From: Tenuifilum thalassicum
Lineage (GTDB): Bacteria; Bacteroidota; Bacteroidia; Bacteroidales; Tenuifilaceae
Assembly (NCBI RefSeq): GCF_013265555.1
Contig: NZ_CP041345.1
Span: forward strand, 1,720,581-1,784,580
Direction of reading: 5' to 3'
DNA length: 64,000 nucleotides
Every line of letters begins with the position of its first letter. Positions within the stretch are counted from its first letter, which is position 1. Shown here one piece after another: positions 16,155 to 27,166 of this stretch. The notes beneath the pieces are model-generated. The model saw nothing but the letters and a program-made list of their open reading frames with translations. It was not told where the DNA came from and ran no database searches. The translations under genes were made by a program, and so were the position numbers.

Positions 16155-19100
16155 ATGGGCTTAAATAATTTACTAACAAAATTCTTTGGAACAAAGTCTG
16201 ATCGCGACCTACGCGAGATAATGCCTATTGTCAACAAAATTAGAGAGGTATATCCCAAATATAAGAGTCTAACCAACGATGAACTTCGACAGGAATCTGC
16301 TAAGCTGAAGAAGGTTGTTCGCGATTATATTGCTGAAGACGAAGCAAAGCTCGAGGAGCTAAAGGCTCAAATGGAATCCGATGAAATTGGATATGACGAA
16401 AAGGATAGAATTTATAAGGAGATTGAAAAGCTAACTGAGCGTATTGACGAAAAAATTGAGGAAATACTCAACGAAATACTTCCCGATGCCTTTGCTATTG
16501 TTAAGGATACTGCTCGTCGTTTCAAGGAGAACGAAACCATCGAGGTTACCGCTACCGATTTTGACCGCCAACTGGCAGCAGAAAAAGATTTTGTAACCAT
16601 TAATGGCGATAAGGCTATATACAAAAATCGCTGGATGGCTGGTGGTAATGAGATTGTATGGGACATGGTTCACTACGATGTGCAGCTTATTGGTGGAGTT
16701 GTTTTGCATCAAGGCAAAATTGCCGAGATGGCCACAGGTGAAGGGAAAACCTTAGTTGCTACCCTACCGGTGTTCCTAAATGCTCTTGCTGGTAAAGGCG
16801 TTCACGTGGTAACCGTAAACGACTACCTGGCACGTCGTGACTCTGAATGGATGGGACCAATTTACCAATTCCATGGCCTATCGGTTGATTGTATCGACAA
16901 GCACCAACCAAACTCCGAAGATCGTCGTCAGGCATACAATAGCGATATTACTTTTGGTACAAATAACGAGTTTGGCTTCGATTATCTTCGCGATAACATG
17001 GCCATTGCCCCTGAAGATTTGGTGCAACGAAAGCATCACTATGCCATTGTGGACGAGGTTGACTCGGTTTTAATTGACGATGCCCGTACCCCACTTATTA
17101 TCTCAGGTCCAGTTCCTAAAGGCGACGACCAGCTGTTTGAAGAGTATCGACCCAAAGTGGAAAAGCTGGTTAGCGCCCAACGTGCACTCATCACCCAAAT
17201 ACTTTCCGATGCTCGTAAAATGCTTTCCGAAGGTAAAACCGAAGAAGCTGGTAAATTGCTGCTACGTGCACATAAAGGATGGCCTAAGTACAAACCCCTT
17301 ATTAAGCTGTTAAGCGAACAAGGTAATAAGGCGCTGTTGCTCAAAACCGAAAACTACTACATGCAGGACAACAACCGCAACATGCATCTTATTACCGATG
17401 ATTTGTTCTTTGTTATTGACGAAAAGCAAAACTCTGTTGAACTAACCGATAAAGGTATCGACCTGATAACAAGTACAGCCGACGACCCGAAATTCTTTGT
17501 TCTGCCCGATATTGGAAGCGAAATTGCCGATATTGAGAAGATGGACATCTCTCATGGAGAGAAGTTGGCTAAAAAAGATGAGCTTCTAAGAGATTTTGCA
17601 GTAAAATCGGAGCGCGTTCATACAGTTCATCAGCTTCTTAAGGCATACACCATGTTCGAAAAGGATGTGGAGTATGTGGTGATGGACAACAAGGTAAAAA
17701 TTGTTGATGAGCAAACAGGCCGTATACTTGAAGGACGTAGATATTCCGATGGTTTGCACCAAGCGATTGAGGCCAAAGAACGCGTAAAAGTAGAAGCTGC
17801 TACACAAACATTCGCCACAATCACCCTTCAGAACTACTTCCGTATGTACCACAAACTTGCGGGTATGACTGGTACTGCCGAAACTGAAGCTGGTGAGTTC
17901 TGGAGCATCTATAAACTTGATGTGGTTGTTATTCCAACCAACAAGCCTGTTATTAGAGAGGACAAAGAAGATTTGGTATACAAAACCAAGCGTGAAAAAT
18001 ACAATGCCGTTATCGATGAGATAGTTCGATTAAGAGAAGCAAACAGACCTGTTCTGGTTGGTACCACATCTGTAGAAGTTTCGGAGCTATTAAGCCGAAT
18101 GCTAAAGCTTAAAGGGATAAAACATAATGTGCTAAATGCTAAACAGCACCAACGCGAGGCCGAAATTGTTGCGCATGCCGGATTACCTAAAACAGTAACC
18201 ATAGCAACCAATATGGCTGGTCGTGGTACCGACATAAAGCTAACACCCGAGTCGAGAGCGGCTGGAGGTTTGGCTATCATCGGAACCGAGCGCCACGAAT
18301 CACGCCGTGTCGACCGTCAGTTGCGAGGTCGTGCAGGACGTCAAGGCGACCCAGGCTCATCGCAATTCTACGTTTCGCTTGAGGATGACCTAATGCGACT
18401 ATTTGGCTCCGACCGAATCGCCCGCGTAATGGATGCCATGGGACACAAGGAAGGTGATGTTATTCAACACTCAATGGTTTCAAAATCTATTGAGCGTGCC
18501 CAAAAGAAAGTTGAAGAAAACAACTTTGGAATACGTAAGCGTTTGCTTGAATACGACGATGTTATGAACGCCCAACGTGAGGTGATATACAAACGTCGTA
18601 GGCATGCTCTCTTTGGCGAAAGAATTGATGTTGATATTTCTAACATGTTCATGGATGTTTGCGAGGCAATTGTTAGCGAATTCCATGGAACATATAGTTT
18701 TGAGGATTTCAAGCTTGAAATTATCAGACAGTTTTCGCTCGATGTTCCTATTACCGAAGAAGAATATCTCGATTTAAAATCATCGGAAATAGCTGAAAGG
18801 CTATACAAGGTTGCCATTGAATCGTACGATAGAAAAGCACAAGACATTGCACGCCAAGCATATCCGGTAATTAAAGAGGTTTACGAAAAACAATCGGCAG
18901 TTTACGAGAACATTGTTGTTCCTATCTCCGACGGGCAAAAAACCTATCAGATTGTTGCCAATCTGAAAAAAGCATACGAAAGTGGTGGTAAAGAGCTTAT
19001 TAAAGCCTTCACTAAAAATGTGATTCTCTTTACCATTGACGAGTATTGGAAGGAACACCTTCGCGAGATGGATGAGCTAAAACAAAGCGTTCAGAATGCG

Positions 19101-19436
19101 GTTTATGAACAGAAAGACCCGTTGCTTATTTATAAGCTTGAGGCCTTCAACCTATTCCGCGATATGATTGACAAACTTAACCGCGAAATTGTTTCAATTC
19201 TGGTTAAAGCCTTTATCCCGCTTCGCGACCCCAACCAAGTTCAGGAGGCACGACAACGTCGTCGTACCGATATGAGCAAGTATCAAACAAGCCGCAACGA
19301 TGCCCTTCAGGCAGCTGCCAATACACAAGAAAAAACTCAACAACCTGTTAAGGTTGAAGTAAAAGTGGGACGAAACGACCCCTGCCCATGTGGGAGCGGT
19401 AAAAAATACAAACATTGTCACGGTAAAAATCAGTAA
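16155..19436 (+). CDS. secA: Preprotein translocase ATPase SecA
   Basis: A 1093-residue motor that drives secretory preproteins through SecYEG. It has the Walker A ATGEGKT (near residue 193), VNDYLARRD, the [20 protein letters not shown] helicase motif, [12 protein letters not shown] and the [10 protein letters not shown] arginine-finger motif. The C-terminus ends in a zinc site, [19 protein letters not shown], used to bind SecB or membrane lipids. It is about 190 residues longer than E. coli SecA; most of the excess is a charged insertion at about residues 330-440, just after the DEAD-type motifs, which is usual for Bacteroidota SecA. argS follows after 21 bases, possibly in the same transcript. 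Confidence 0.97.
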   Translation: MGLNNLLTKFFGTKSDRDLREIMPIVNKIREVYPKYKSLTNDELRQESAKLKKVVRDYIAEDEAKLEELKAQMESDEIGYDEKDRIYKEIEKLTERIDEKIEEILNEILPDAFAIVKDTARRFKENETIEVTATDFDRQLAAEKDFVTINGDKAIYKNRWMAGGNEIVWDMVHYDVQLIGGVVLHQGKIAEMATGEGKTLVATLPVFLNALAGKGVHVVTVNDYLARRDSEWMGPIYQFHGLSVDCIDKHQPNSEDRRQAYNSDITFGTNNEFGFDYLRDNMAIAPEDLVQRKHHYAIVDEVDSVLIDDARTPLIISGPVPKGDDQLFEEYRPKVEKLVSAQRALITQILSDARKMLSEGKTEEAGKLLLRAHKGWPKYKPLIKLLSEQGNKALLLKTENYYMQDNNRNMHLITDDLFFVIDEKQNSVELTDKGIDLITSTADDPKFFVLPDIGSEIADIEKMDISHGEKLAKKDELLRDFAVKSERVHTVHQLLKAYTMFEKDVEYVVMDNKVKIVDEQTGRILEGRRYSDGLHQAIEAKERVKVEAATQTFATITLQNYFRMYHKLAGMTGTAETEAGEFWSIYKLDVVVIPTNKPVIREDKEDLVYKTKREKYNAVIDEIVRLREANRPVLVGTTSVEVSELLSRMLKLKGIKHNVLNAKQHQREAEIVAHAGLPKTVTIATNMAGRGTDIKLTPESRAAGGLAIIGTERHESRRVDRQLRGRAGRQGDPGSSQFYVSLEDDLMRLFGSDRIARVMDAMGHKEGDVIQHSMVSKSIERAQKKVEENNFGIRKRLLEYDDVMNAQREVIYKRRRHALFGERIDVDISNMFMDVCEAIVSEFHGTYSFEDFKLEIIRQFSLDVPITEEEYLDLKSSEIAERLYKVAIESYDRKAQDIARQAYPVIKEVYEKQSAVYENIVVPISDGQKTYQIVANLKKAYESGGKELIKAFTKNVILFTIDEYWKEHLREMDELKQSVQNAVYEQKDPLLIYKLEAFNLFRDMIDKLNREIVSILVKAFIPLRDPNQVQEARQRRRTDMSKYQTSRNDALQAAANTQEKTQQPVKVEVKVGRNDPCPCGSGKKYKHCHGKNQ

Positions 19437-19457
19437 AACAGTTAGATATTTTGGAGA

Positions 19458-21251
19458 ATGATGACAGCAGAACAGTTTATTTACGATTTAGCCAAAAAGG
19501 CTGCAGAGGAAATTTATGGGCAATCCATAGCTGAGAGTCAAATTCAGATACAGAAAACACGTAAGGAGTTCGAAGGCGACTACACCATGGTCGCCTTTCC
19601 ATTGCTAAAAATATCGCGTAAATCACCCGAAGCAACCTGTAACGAGCTAGGCGATAAAATATTAGAATTAAGCCCCGAGGTTGAAAAGTATAACATAATA
19701 AAAGGTTTTCTTAACATAACCCTATCAAAATCCTTCTGGGCATCAACATTAAATGAGATTTCTCAAACCCCAGACTTTGGCTTCACCCAAGAGCAAGAAG
19801 AAAATCCCATAGTAATAGAGTTCTCATCACCCAACACTAACAAACCTTTACACTTGGGGCATATCAGAAATAACCTTTTAGGAATGTCGATTTCCCGCAT
19901 CATGGAAAAAACAGGGAAACGAGTTGTAAAGGTTAATCTGGTTAACGACCGTGGCATTCACATATGCAAATCGATGCTTGCCTGGCAAAAGTTTGGAAAT
20001 GGTGAAACCCCAGAATCCACAGGCAAAAAAGGCGACCATCTGGTAGGCGACTACTATGTCCGTTTCGATAAGGAGTATAAGGCCCAGGTAAAAGAGCTCG
20101 TTTCTAACGGAATGTCTGAAGAGGAGGCAAAGATTAAAGCCCCCATAATGCAGGAAGCCCAAGAAATGCTTCGCAAATGGGAAGCAAAAGACCCAGAGGT
20201 TATTGGGCTTTGGAAAAAAATGAACGGATGGGTTTATGAAGGATTCGACAAAACCTACGCCGACCTTGGAATTACCTTTGATAAAATATACTACGAATCG
20301 GACACCTACCTTCTTGGAAAATCCATTGTATTGGATGGCCTAAAAAAAGGAATATTTTTTAAGAAAGACGATGGCTCTATATGGATAGACCTTACAAATG
20401 ACGGCTTAGATGAAAAGCTTCTATTACGTGGCGACGGAACATCGGTTTACATCACACAAGATATTGGAACAGCCATTCAACGATACAAAGAGTTCAAGTT
20501 TGGAGAACACATTTATGTCGTTGGAAACGAGCAGGAGTACCACTTCCAGGTACTAAAGCTCATAATGAAAAAGTTGGGCTACGACTGGAGCGATACTCTT
20601 TATCACCTTTCCTATGGTATGGTTCAGCTCCCAGAAGGAAAAATGAAATCGCGCGAAGGTACTGTTGTTGATGCCGACGATCTTGTAAAAGAAATGATTG
20701 ACACTGCCCGACAAATGTCTAAGGAGCTAGGCAAATTAGACGATGTTGACCATGGGATTGCTGAAGAGGTGAATAGAATGGTTGGATTAGCTGCATTAAA
20801 ATACTTCATTCTCAAAGTTGACCCTAAAAAGAATATGACCTTCAACCCCAAAGAATCTATCGACTTTAATGGTAACACAGGTCCATTCATTCAGTATACA
20901 CATGCCCGTATCAAGTCAGTTCTAGCAAAGGCAACTGCTGCTGGATTTGCATTTAATCAAAAAGTTAATCCCGAAGATATTAGCAATAACAAGGAACTCG
21001 ATTTAATTCAACTTATCGGACAGTTCCCCGAGGTTCTTCAAAATTCGGCACAAAATCATAATCCTTCGTTAATTGCCAACTACGCATATGAGCTAGCTAA
21101 GGAGTACAACCAGTTCTACCACGATTACTCCATTCTTAAGGAGCAAGACGAAGGCGTTCGAAAGCTACGTTTAACCCTCTCGGCATGCGTAGCCGATGTA
21201 ATTAAAAGAACTATGTGGTTACTAGGAATTGAGGTGCCTGAAAAAATGTAG
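19458..21251 (+). CDS. argS: Arginyl-tRNA synthetase
   Basis: A 597-residue class I aminoacyl-tRNA synthetase that charges tRNA-Arg. The N-terminal additional domain (residues 1-105) is followed by the HIGH signature as HLGHIRN (near 130), a KMSK-like loop EGKMKSREG (near 398) and the C-terminal anticodon-binding DALR domain, which ends in VIKRTMWLLGIEVPEKM. Length is normal. Two adjacent ATGs at 19458 and 19461 are both possible starts. It sits 21 bases downstream of secA. Confidence 0.96.
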   Translation: MMTAEQFIYDLAKKAAEEIYGQSIAESQIQIQKTRKEFEGDYTMVAFPLLKISRKSPEATCNELGDKILELSPEVEKYNIIKGFLNITLSKSFWASTLNEISQTPDFGFTQEQEENPIVIEFSSPNTNKPLHLGHIRNNLLGMSISRIMEKTGKRVVKVNLVNDRGIHICKSMLAWQKFGNGETPESTGKKGDHLVGDYYVRFDKEYKAQVKELVSNGMSEEEAKIKAPIMQEAQEMLRKWEAKDPEVIGLWKKMNGWVYEGFDKTYADLGITFDKIYYESDTYLLGKSIVLDGLKKGIFFKKDDGSIWIDLTNDGLDEKLLLRGDGTSVYITQDIGTAIQRYKEFKFGEHIYVVGNEQEYHFQVLKLIMKKLGYDWSDTLYHLSYGMVQLPEGKMKSREGTVVDADDLVKEMIDTARQMSKELGKLDDVDHGIAEEVNRMVGLAALKYFILKVDPKKNMTFNPKESIDFNGNTGPFIQYTHARIKSVLAKATAAGFAFNQKVNPEDISNNKELDLIQLIGQFPEVLQNSAQNHNPSLIANYAYELAKEYNQFYHDYSILKEQDEGVRKLRLTLSACVADVIKRTMWLLGIEVPEKM

Positions 21252-21273
21252 AATTTAAATCGATTTTGTTTTT

Positions 21274-21915
21274 ATGAAAAAATTTGCCTTTATTGCCTTT
21301 TTTCTATTCCTTATTTCTATTGTAAAAGCACAGGAACTTGACTTTTCAAACGTTGCTGGAATTGAGTTTGGAGCATCGGACCTAATAGCCAAAGAGAGCG
21401 CTCCAGATAATATCTCTTTTTACTGTGGCGTATCGTGGGCATATTTTTTCGACCTAAAACATGGAATACGAACTGGAATAACGAGATATTATGATACCCA
21501 AGGAGCTGATTATGGTATCATAGTTCCTCTGCTATTTTCGAAACGAACACCATCGAAAAGAGATTATAGTAACGATGCCGAAACGTTTGGTGGATATCTC
21601 TTTAATACCTTCTTTTCTGGCATATTTCCATGGCGGGCCGAATATACTATCGGACCTGCCTTCGGTTATTTCAAACAATCGTCAAACATAAACGAAGAGG
21701 AGTATAAGCTAAGCAGCGAATTCTTTTTTGCAATTAATGGCGGAATTAGAGTTTCGGCTCAAATCTGGCGCTTTAATTTGGGCGGAAAATTTGAAGTTGG
21801 CTATGTGCCAACTAAAAACTTCTACTTTATATCGTCCGATCCACAATGGAATGGAATAAAAACAGCCTGGATGTTCCGTGGGGGACTATTCCTTTCATAC
21901 TCATTCGATATGTAA
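21274..21915 (+). CDS. Exported hypothetical protein, possible outer-membrane beta-barrel
   Basis: A 213-residue protein with a Sec signal peptide (MKKFAFIAFFLFLISIVKAQ) cleaved after KAQ or before it. The mature part is rich in Gly, Tyr, Phe and Trp with strand-like alternation and ends GGLFLSYSFDM, a C-terminal aromatic pattern typical of outer-membrane barrels. No family can be named with confidence; the OmpW or PorT-like barrel group is one possibility. It follows argS by 22 bases, so it is probably read through from it. Confidence 0.75.
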   Translation: MKKFAFIAFFLFLISIVKAQELDFSNVAGIEFGASDLIAKESAPDNISFYCGVSWAYFFDLKHGIRTGITRYYDTQGADYGIIVPLLFSKRTPSKRDYSNDAETFGGYLFNTFFSGIFPWRAEYTIGPAFGYFKQSSNINEEEYKLSSEFFFAINGGIRVSAQIWRFNLGGKFEVGYVPTKNFYFISSDPQWNGIKTAWMFRGGLFLSYSFDM

Positions 21916-21979
21916 CCAAAAAATCCTTTATTTTTATTAAGTTTGCAGAACTGAAAACCGATAAATAAGTTCATAAGAT

Positions 21980-23314
21980 ATGTTTGAGAATTTAACCGAT
22001 AGGCTTGAACGCTCATTTAAGATTCTAAAGGGTGAAGGCAAAATTACAGAGATAAACGTAGCCGAAACTGTAAAGGATATTCGCAAGGCTTTAATTGAAG
22101 CCGATGTTAACTATAAGGTGGCTAAAAGTTTCACCGATGATATCAAACGCAAAGCGCTTGGCATGAACGTGCTTACAGCGGTTAAGCCAGGCCAGCTAAT
22201 GGTGAAACTTGTACACGATGAGCTTGCAGCCCTAATGGGGGGAAAAGCTGAAGACATTGACCTTTCGGGCAACCCTTCAGTTATCCTTATTGCAGGTCTG
22301 CAGGGTTCCGGTAAAACCACCTTCTCGGCCAAACTGGCTAACTACCTTAAAAGCAAAAAGGGCAAGCATCCAATGCTGGTAGCTGGCGACGTTTACCGTC
22401 CTGCTGCTATTGAACAGCTGAAAGTTCTAGGGGAGCAAATCAATGTACCTGTTTTTACAATTCCCGACAGCAAAGACCCCGTTAGCATTGCAAAAGATGC
22501 CATAAAGGAGGCAAAGAAAAATGGACAGGACGTTGTAATTATCGACACCGCTGGTCGCCTTGCCATTGATGAGGAGATGATGAAAGAGGTTGAATCGATA
22601 AAGAAGGCTGTTTCGCCTAACGAAATTCTTTTTGTAGTCGATTCAATGACTGGACAAGATGCCGTTAACACGGCAAAGGAGTTTAATGATAGACTCGATT
22701 TTAACGGCGTTGTTCTTACTAAGCTCGATGGTGATACACGTGGTGGTGCAGCCCTATCTATTCGTGCTGTTGTAGATAAACCTATCAAATTTGTAAGCAC
22801 AGGCGAGAAGATGGAAACCCTTGACGTATTCCATCCCGACCGTATGGCCGATCGCATCCTAGGAATGGGTGATATCGTTTCACTTGTTGAAAAAGCTCAA
22901 GAACAATACGACGAAGAACAGGCAAGGAAACTTCATAAGAAAATTGTTAAAAACCAGTTCAACTTCAACGACTTCCTTGACCAAATTGCCCAAATCAAAA
23001 AAATGGGTAACCTTAAAGACCTTGCAGGAATGATACCTGGAGTTGGAAAAGCTTTGAAAAATGTAGATATTGATGATGATGCTTTTAAAAGCATTGAGGC
23101 TATCATAAAATCGATGACTCCAGAGGAGCGTGAAAACCCATCGCTTATGAATGGAAGCCGCCGTAAACGCATTGCTGAGGGAAGTGGTACTTCAATTGTA
23201 GAAGTGAACAGACTCCTGAAACAATTTGAAGATATGCGTAAGTTAATGAAGATGGTATCGGGCGGTGGAGCTAAAAAATTTGGTAGGATGATGAACCAAA
23301 TGCCAAGACGATAG
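21980..23314 (+). CDS. ffh: Signal recognition particle protein Ffh
   Basis: A 444-residue GTPase that binds signal sequences at the ribosome together with SRP RNA and delivers the complex to FtsY. The N domain is followed by the G domain with GLQGSGKTTFSAKL, DTAGRLAIDEEMM and TKLDGDTRGGAAL; the methionine-rich M domain (about 300-444) ends in KFGRMMNQMPRR. A TAAGTTTG -7-like box lies at 21938-21945, without a good upstream partner. The SRP RNA gene was not found in the window. Confidence 0.97.
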   Translation: MFENLTDRLERSFKILKGEGKITEINVAETVKDIRKALIEADVNYKVAKSFTDDIKRKALGMNVLTAVKPGQLMVKLVHDELAALMGGKAEDIDLSGNPSVILIAGLQGSGKTTFSAKLANYLKSKKGKHPMLVAGDVYRPAAIEQLKVLGEQINVPVFTIPDSKDPVSIAKDAIKEAKKNGQDVVIIDTAGRLAIDEEMMKEVESIKKAVSPNEILFVVDSMTGQDAVNTAKEFNDRLDFNGVVLTKLDGDTRGGAALSIRAVVDKPIKFVSTGEKMETLDVFHPDRMADRILGMGDIVSLVEKAQEQYDEEQARKLHKKIVKNQFNFNDFLDQIAQIKKMGNLKDLAGMIPGVGKALKNVDIDDDAFKSIEAIIKSMTPEERENPSLMNGSRRKRIAEGSGTSIVEVNRLLKQFEDMRKLMKMVSGGGAKKFGRMMNQMPRR

Positions 23315-23455
23315 TAAATTGTTGTGGCCAATATTAGCAATCTACTAAAACCTTAATTCTTTTAGCATTTGAAAAAATACGTTTTAAGCCCTAACAAATA
23401 TCTTTAACTTAGATAACTTAAAACCTCAATCACTGAACATTAAACCTTATTCGCC

Positions 23456-24337
23456 ATGGAACTACTCGACGGGAAAAAAATTGCAAACGAAATTAAAGCA
23501 GAGATAGCAGCAGAAGTTGAACTGATAAAGAAAAACGGAGGTAAGATACCACATCTTGTTGCCATTCTTGTTGGTCACGATGGTGCTAGCGAAACCTATG
23601 TAGGACACAAGGAAAAAGCTTGTGCCCAGGTAGGTTTTAAATCACAGGTTCTCCGTTTTGAGGATACCATAACAGAAAAGGAACTCCTTTCAGAGATTCA
23701 GAAGCTGAATAACGACCCTGATGTAGATGGTTTTATTGTGCAAATGCCACTACCCAAGCATATAGATGAGCAAAAGGTAATTGAAGCTATCGATCCTAAA
23801 AAAGATGTTGATGGATTTCATCCTGTCAATGTTGGGCGAATGAATATTGGTTTACCAGCTTACATCTCCGCAACACCCGATGGTATTGTTGAGCTAATTC
23901 GACGCTATAACATCCAAACCGAAGGTAAACACTGCGTTGTTCTTGGACGAAGCAATATTGTTGGCCGCCCCATAGCTAATCTTCTCTCTCAAAAAGGTTA
24001 CCCTGGCAACTGTACGGTTACTATCTGCCATAGTCGTACACCAAACATAAAGGAGTTTACAAAACAAGCCGACATTCTTATAGTAGCTTTAGGAAAGGCC
24101 GAGTTTGTGACTGCCGATATGGTAAAGGATGGTGCAGTTGTAATTGATGTTGGCATAACCCGTGTTAAAAGCGACCAAACAAAATCGGGCTGGAAGCTTT
24201 TAGGTGATGTAAAGTTTGATGAGGTAGCCCCAAAATGCAGCTATATTACACCTGTACCAGGAGGCGTTGGACCGCTTACCATAGTTTCACTAATGAAAAA
24301 CACGCTTAAAGCTGCTAAAAAAGAGGTATACGGATAG
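23456..24337 (+). CDS. folD: Methylenetetrahydrofolate dehydrogenase/cyclohydrolase FolD
   Basis: A 293-residue bifunctional enzyme that interconverts 5,10-methylene-THF and 10-formyl-THF with NADP. The catalytic Tyr and Lys are in [11 protein letters not shown] (residues about 46-56), the substrate motif is in QMPLPKHI, the nucleotide site is GRSNIVGRP and the end motif is [14 protein letters not shown]. The gene is complete and of usual length. It is separated from ffh by 141 bases and probably has its own promoter. Confidence 0.97.
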   Translation: MELLDGKKIANEIKAEIAAEVELIKKNGGKIPHLVAILVGHDGASETYVGHKEKACAQVGFKSQVLRFEDTITEKELLSEIQKLNNDPDVDGFIVQMPLPKHIDEQKVIEAIDPKKDVDGFHPVNVGRMNIGLPAYISATPDGIVELIRRYNIQTEGKHCVVLGRSNIVGRPIANLLSQKGYPGNCTVTICHSRTPNIKEFTKQADILIVALGKAEFVTADMVKDGAVVIDVGITRVKSDQTKSGWKLLGDVKFDEVAPKCSYITPVPGGVGPLTIVSLMKNTLKAAKKEVYG

Positions 24338-24431
24338 TATGTCTAATGCATTGGTATTCATAAAGTATTAACACTTTCCGAATTATTCACCGTTAGTTGC
24401 TTATTGTACAATCATAACCCATTATGAATAG

Positions 24432-25616
24432 ATGAATATTTTAATGCTCTTAGACAATGAATTCCCCCCCGACGTTAGGGTGGAAAGTGAAGCAAATAGT
24501 CTTATTAAGCAAGGACATTCAGTAACAATTTTATCATATAACTTTAGCAACAAACCTTTAACAGAAGAATATAAAGGAATTCAAATTGTAAGATTTAACA
24601 TTAATAAACAGGTTGCCAAAAAAGCTTTAGGCTTTATTATGCAATTGCCTTTCTATAAACTCATCTGGCGATTTCAAATTAACAAGTTACTTAAAGTCCA
24701 GCAATTTGATGCCATACATATACACGACTTACCGTTATGCATTAATGCAAGGTATATTAAAGAAAAATTCAGTTTAAAAGTAGTAGCCGATTTACATGAA
24801 AATTATCCACATCTGATTACTGCTCAGCCATTCATGAACTCATTGTTTGCAACTTTATTCCTGAGCAAAAAGAAATGGTTCCAAAAAGAAAAGGAATGGT
24901 TAATGAATGTTACGGAAATTGTTTGTGTCGCAAATGAAATGAAGGAAAGAATTGACTTACTACTTGATCATAAAAAAAGTATTCATGTTGTACCCAATAC
25001 AATAAATTTTGAAACCTATTTATCTATTCAAAAACCTATACCTGAGCTAAAAAATAAGTATGCCAATAATTTTGTAGTTATGTATATAGGTGGATTTAAC
25101 GCTTTAAGAGGATTGAAATACTTAATACAAGCAGCATCGCTTTTAAAAGATAAAATCTCAAATTTAAAAGTAATACTTGTAGGAGATGGTAATTCTATGA
25201 ATAACCTAACAAAACTTGCCAATGATCTTAACCTTTCAAATTATATAATATTTGAAGGATGGCAACCAAGCAATAAAGTCAAAGCATATATTGATATTGC
25301 AGATGTTTGTGTTATTCCTCATGTAAAATCAACTCAAGCCGACAACTCTAGCCCGAATAAGCTGTTCCAATACATGTATTCCAAAAAACCTGTTATCTCC
25401 TCAAACTGTAAATCAATTGAAAAAATAATAATACAAGAAGATTGTGGATTAATTTTTGAAAATAAAAACTACCAAGATTTGGCTAACAAAATCCTAAAAT
25501 TATATGAAGAGCCAAAACTAAAAAAGCAACTTGGTGAAAATGGATATGAAGCAGTAATAAACAAATACAACTGGGATACTACAGTAAATGAACTTTTAAA
25601 TATATATTCTAACTAA
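24432..25616 (+). CDS. Glycosyltransferase family 4 protein
   Basis: A 394-residue GT-B fold glycosyltransferase. The N-terminal acceptor half begins MNILMLLDNEFPPDVRVESEA, a typical GT4 opening; the donor half contains VMYIGGFNALRGLKYLIQAA, EGWQPSNKV and the nucleotide-sugar site SPNKLFQYMYSKKPVIS, followed by the EX7E-like region. It would transfer a sugar to a lipid-linked or protein-linked glycan at the inner face of the membrane. Together with the flippase gene 92 bases downstream it forms a small surface-glycan pair. Codon choice is more AT-rich than in folD just upstream, which may reflect transfer. Confidence 0.88.
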   Translation: MNILMLLDNEFPPDVRVESEANSLIKQGHSVTILSYNFSNKPLTEEYKGIQIVRFNINKQVAKKALGFIMQLPFYKLIWRFQINKLLKVQQFDAIHIHDLPLCINARYIKEKFSLKVVADLHENYPHLITAQPFMNSLFATLFLSKKKWFQKEKEWLMNVTEIVCVANEMKERIDLLLDHKKSIHVVPNTINFETYLSIQKPIPELKNKYANNFVVMYIGGFNALRGLKYLIQAASLLKDKISNLKVILVGDGNSMNNLTKLANDLNLSNYIIFEGWQPSNKVKAYIDIADVCVIPHVKSTQADNSSPNKLFQYMYSKKPVISSNCKSIEKIIIQEDCGLIFENKNYQDLANKILKLYEEPKLKKQLGENGYEAVINKYNWDTTVNELLNIYSN

Positions 25617-25708
25617 CACTAAATTAAATACATTAATTTAGTATACTTACTTGGTAAATTTACTTACTAAAAATAGGCAAAGGTTCTTTATATAACATAA
25701 TTTTATCA

Positions 25709-27166
25709 ATGATTTCCAAATCCTTCATAAAATCCTCTTTCATTTACACTATAGTTGGTGCATTACCGCTAGCATCAAGTATTTTACTTCTTCCATTTTA
25801 TGGAAATCAATCCCTTTTAACCACCTCCGATTATGGAATGCTGGCCATTTACCTTACTATAGCCGAATTAGGAAGGGTGCTCTTTACGTTTGCAACTGAC
25901 AACTTTATTGGTTTAAACTACATTCACTATAGTAATTCGGAAAAACAGAAGGAAACTTTCATTGGAACATCTGCACTATTCATGTTATTGTATGGAGTAA
26001 TCCTACTACTAGTGCTTTCATCCTTAGGGCAATCTATCTTTGACTTAGCATATCCAGGTAAAAACATTAACTTTTTTCCATATGGTTTTGCATCGTTGCT
26101 AACAGGCATGCTAAATGGAAACTTTAAGGCATACACAACTCTGCAAATTTACAGGGAGAAACCACTCCCCTACTTTTGGGCTAATATTACCCAGGTATCA
26201 ATTATTATAACGATTTCTATTGTTGGCTTATACTTAAAACCCCTTTCGCTTGACGCGCCAATTTATGCTAGACTAACGGCATCAATAGTCTCTTTCATAT
26301 GGGCTTTTTCATTCTTTATTTCACATGGCAAGCTTACAATCGACTTTAAGATCCTTAAAAGATTATTTAGCTATGCAGCCCCACTGTATGTTTACTATTT
26401 ACTCTACTGGATCATAAATAATATTGACAGATATCTTATTCTTGGATTAATATCAAAGGAATCAGTAGCCATTTTTGACTTTGCTGTAAAAGTCACCATG
26501 GCATTAGAACTATTTCAAAGCGGCCTAGCTGGAGCAATTTCCCCTAAAGTTTTTAAGTTATGGAAATCAAATAATGATAATCCTTGGGGTACTATCGAAA
26601 TTAATAAGTACTATCACGTATATGCGCTTATTAATATTGCTATTATACCCCTATATTATTTCATCCTTCCTATTGCAATTCCATTGGTTGTCAATAATAC
26701 TGCACTATACTCATCATTTTGTTTCCTCCCAATACTTTTTGCCACACGTGCAACAAGAATCTGGTACTATTACCTTTCAAGCCCCATCTTTTATTTTCAA
26801 AAAACTAAAATCATGCCCATCGTTTTTGCAACAGTGGCAGTTTTCCAAGTTGGTTTAACCTATATGCTAATTAAATTAATGGGAATTAATGGCGCTTTAT
26901 GGGCTAATTTTGCAACCAGACTTTTTCAGGCAACCCTGATATACTTATACGTTAGAACATTTTACAAACTAAATATTAACACAAAAAAGATGTTCCTTTT
27001 CCCTGGTATTAACATCCTATGTTTAATACTGCTATTTATTCTTGACTTAAATGTATTCTTAAATGTCGCTATTTTAGCTACAATTACAAGTATTAGCTCA
27101 TACCTAACCTATCATAAAGAGTTAGATATTAGGTCGATAAAACGAATGGTTTTAAATAGGGATTAG
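25709..27166 (+). CDS. Wzx-like lipopolysaccharide/oligosaccharide flippase
   Basis: A 485-residue inner-membrane protein with about 12-14 hydrophobic segments, of the MOP flippase group that moves lipid-linked oligosaccharides across the membrane. The N-terminal region (SFIYTIVGALPLASSILLLPFYG, YGMLAIYLTIAELG) is characteristic. It follows a glycosyltransferase and the pair is likely to make an exopolysaccharide or glycan side chain. Its stop codon overlaps the stop of the convergent sensor gene in the sequence TTAG. Like its neighbour it is AT-rich. Confidence 0.85.
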   Translation: MISKSFIKSSFIYTIVGALPLASSILLLPFYGNQSLLTTSDYGMLAIYLTIAELGRVLFTFATDNFIGLNYIHYSNSEKQKETFIGTSALFMLLYGVILLLVLSSLGQSIFDLAYPGKNINFFPYGFASLLTGMLNGNFKAYTTLQIYREKPLPYFWANITQVSIIITISIVGLYLKPLSLDAPIYARLTASIVSFIWAFSFFISHGKLTIDFKILKRLFSYAAPLYVYYLLYWIINNIDRYLILGLISKESVAIFDFAVKVTMALELFQSGLAGAISPKVFKLWKSNNDNPWGTIEINKYYHVYALINIAIIPLYYFILPIAIPLVVNNTALYSSFCFLPILFATRATRIWYYYLSSPIFYFQKTKIMPIVFATVAVFQVGLTYMLIKLMGINGALWANFATRLFQATLIYLYVRTFYKLNINTKKMFLFPGINILCLILLFILDLNVFLNVAILATITSISSYLTYHKELDIRSIKRMVLNRD

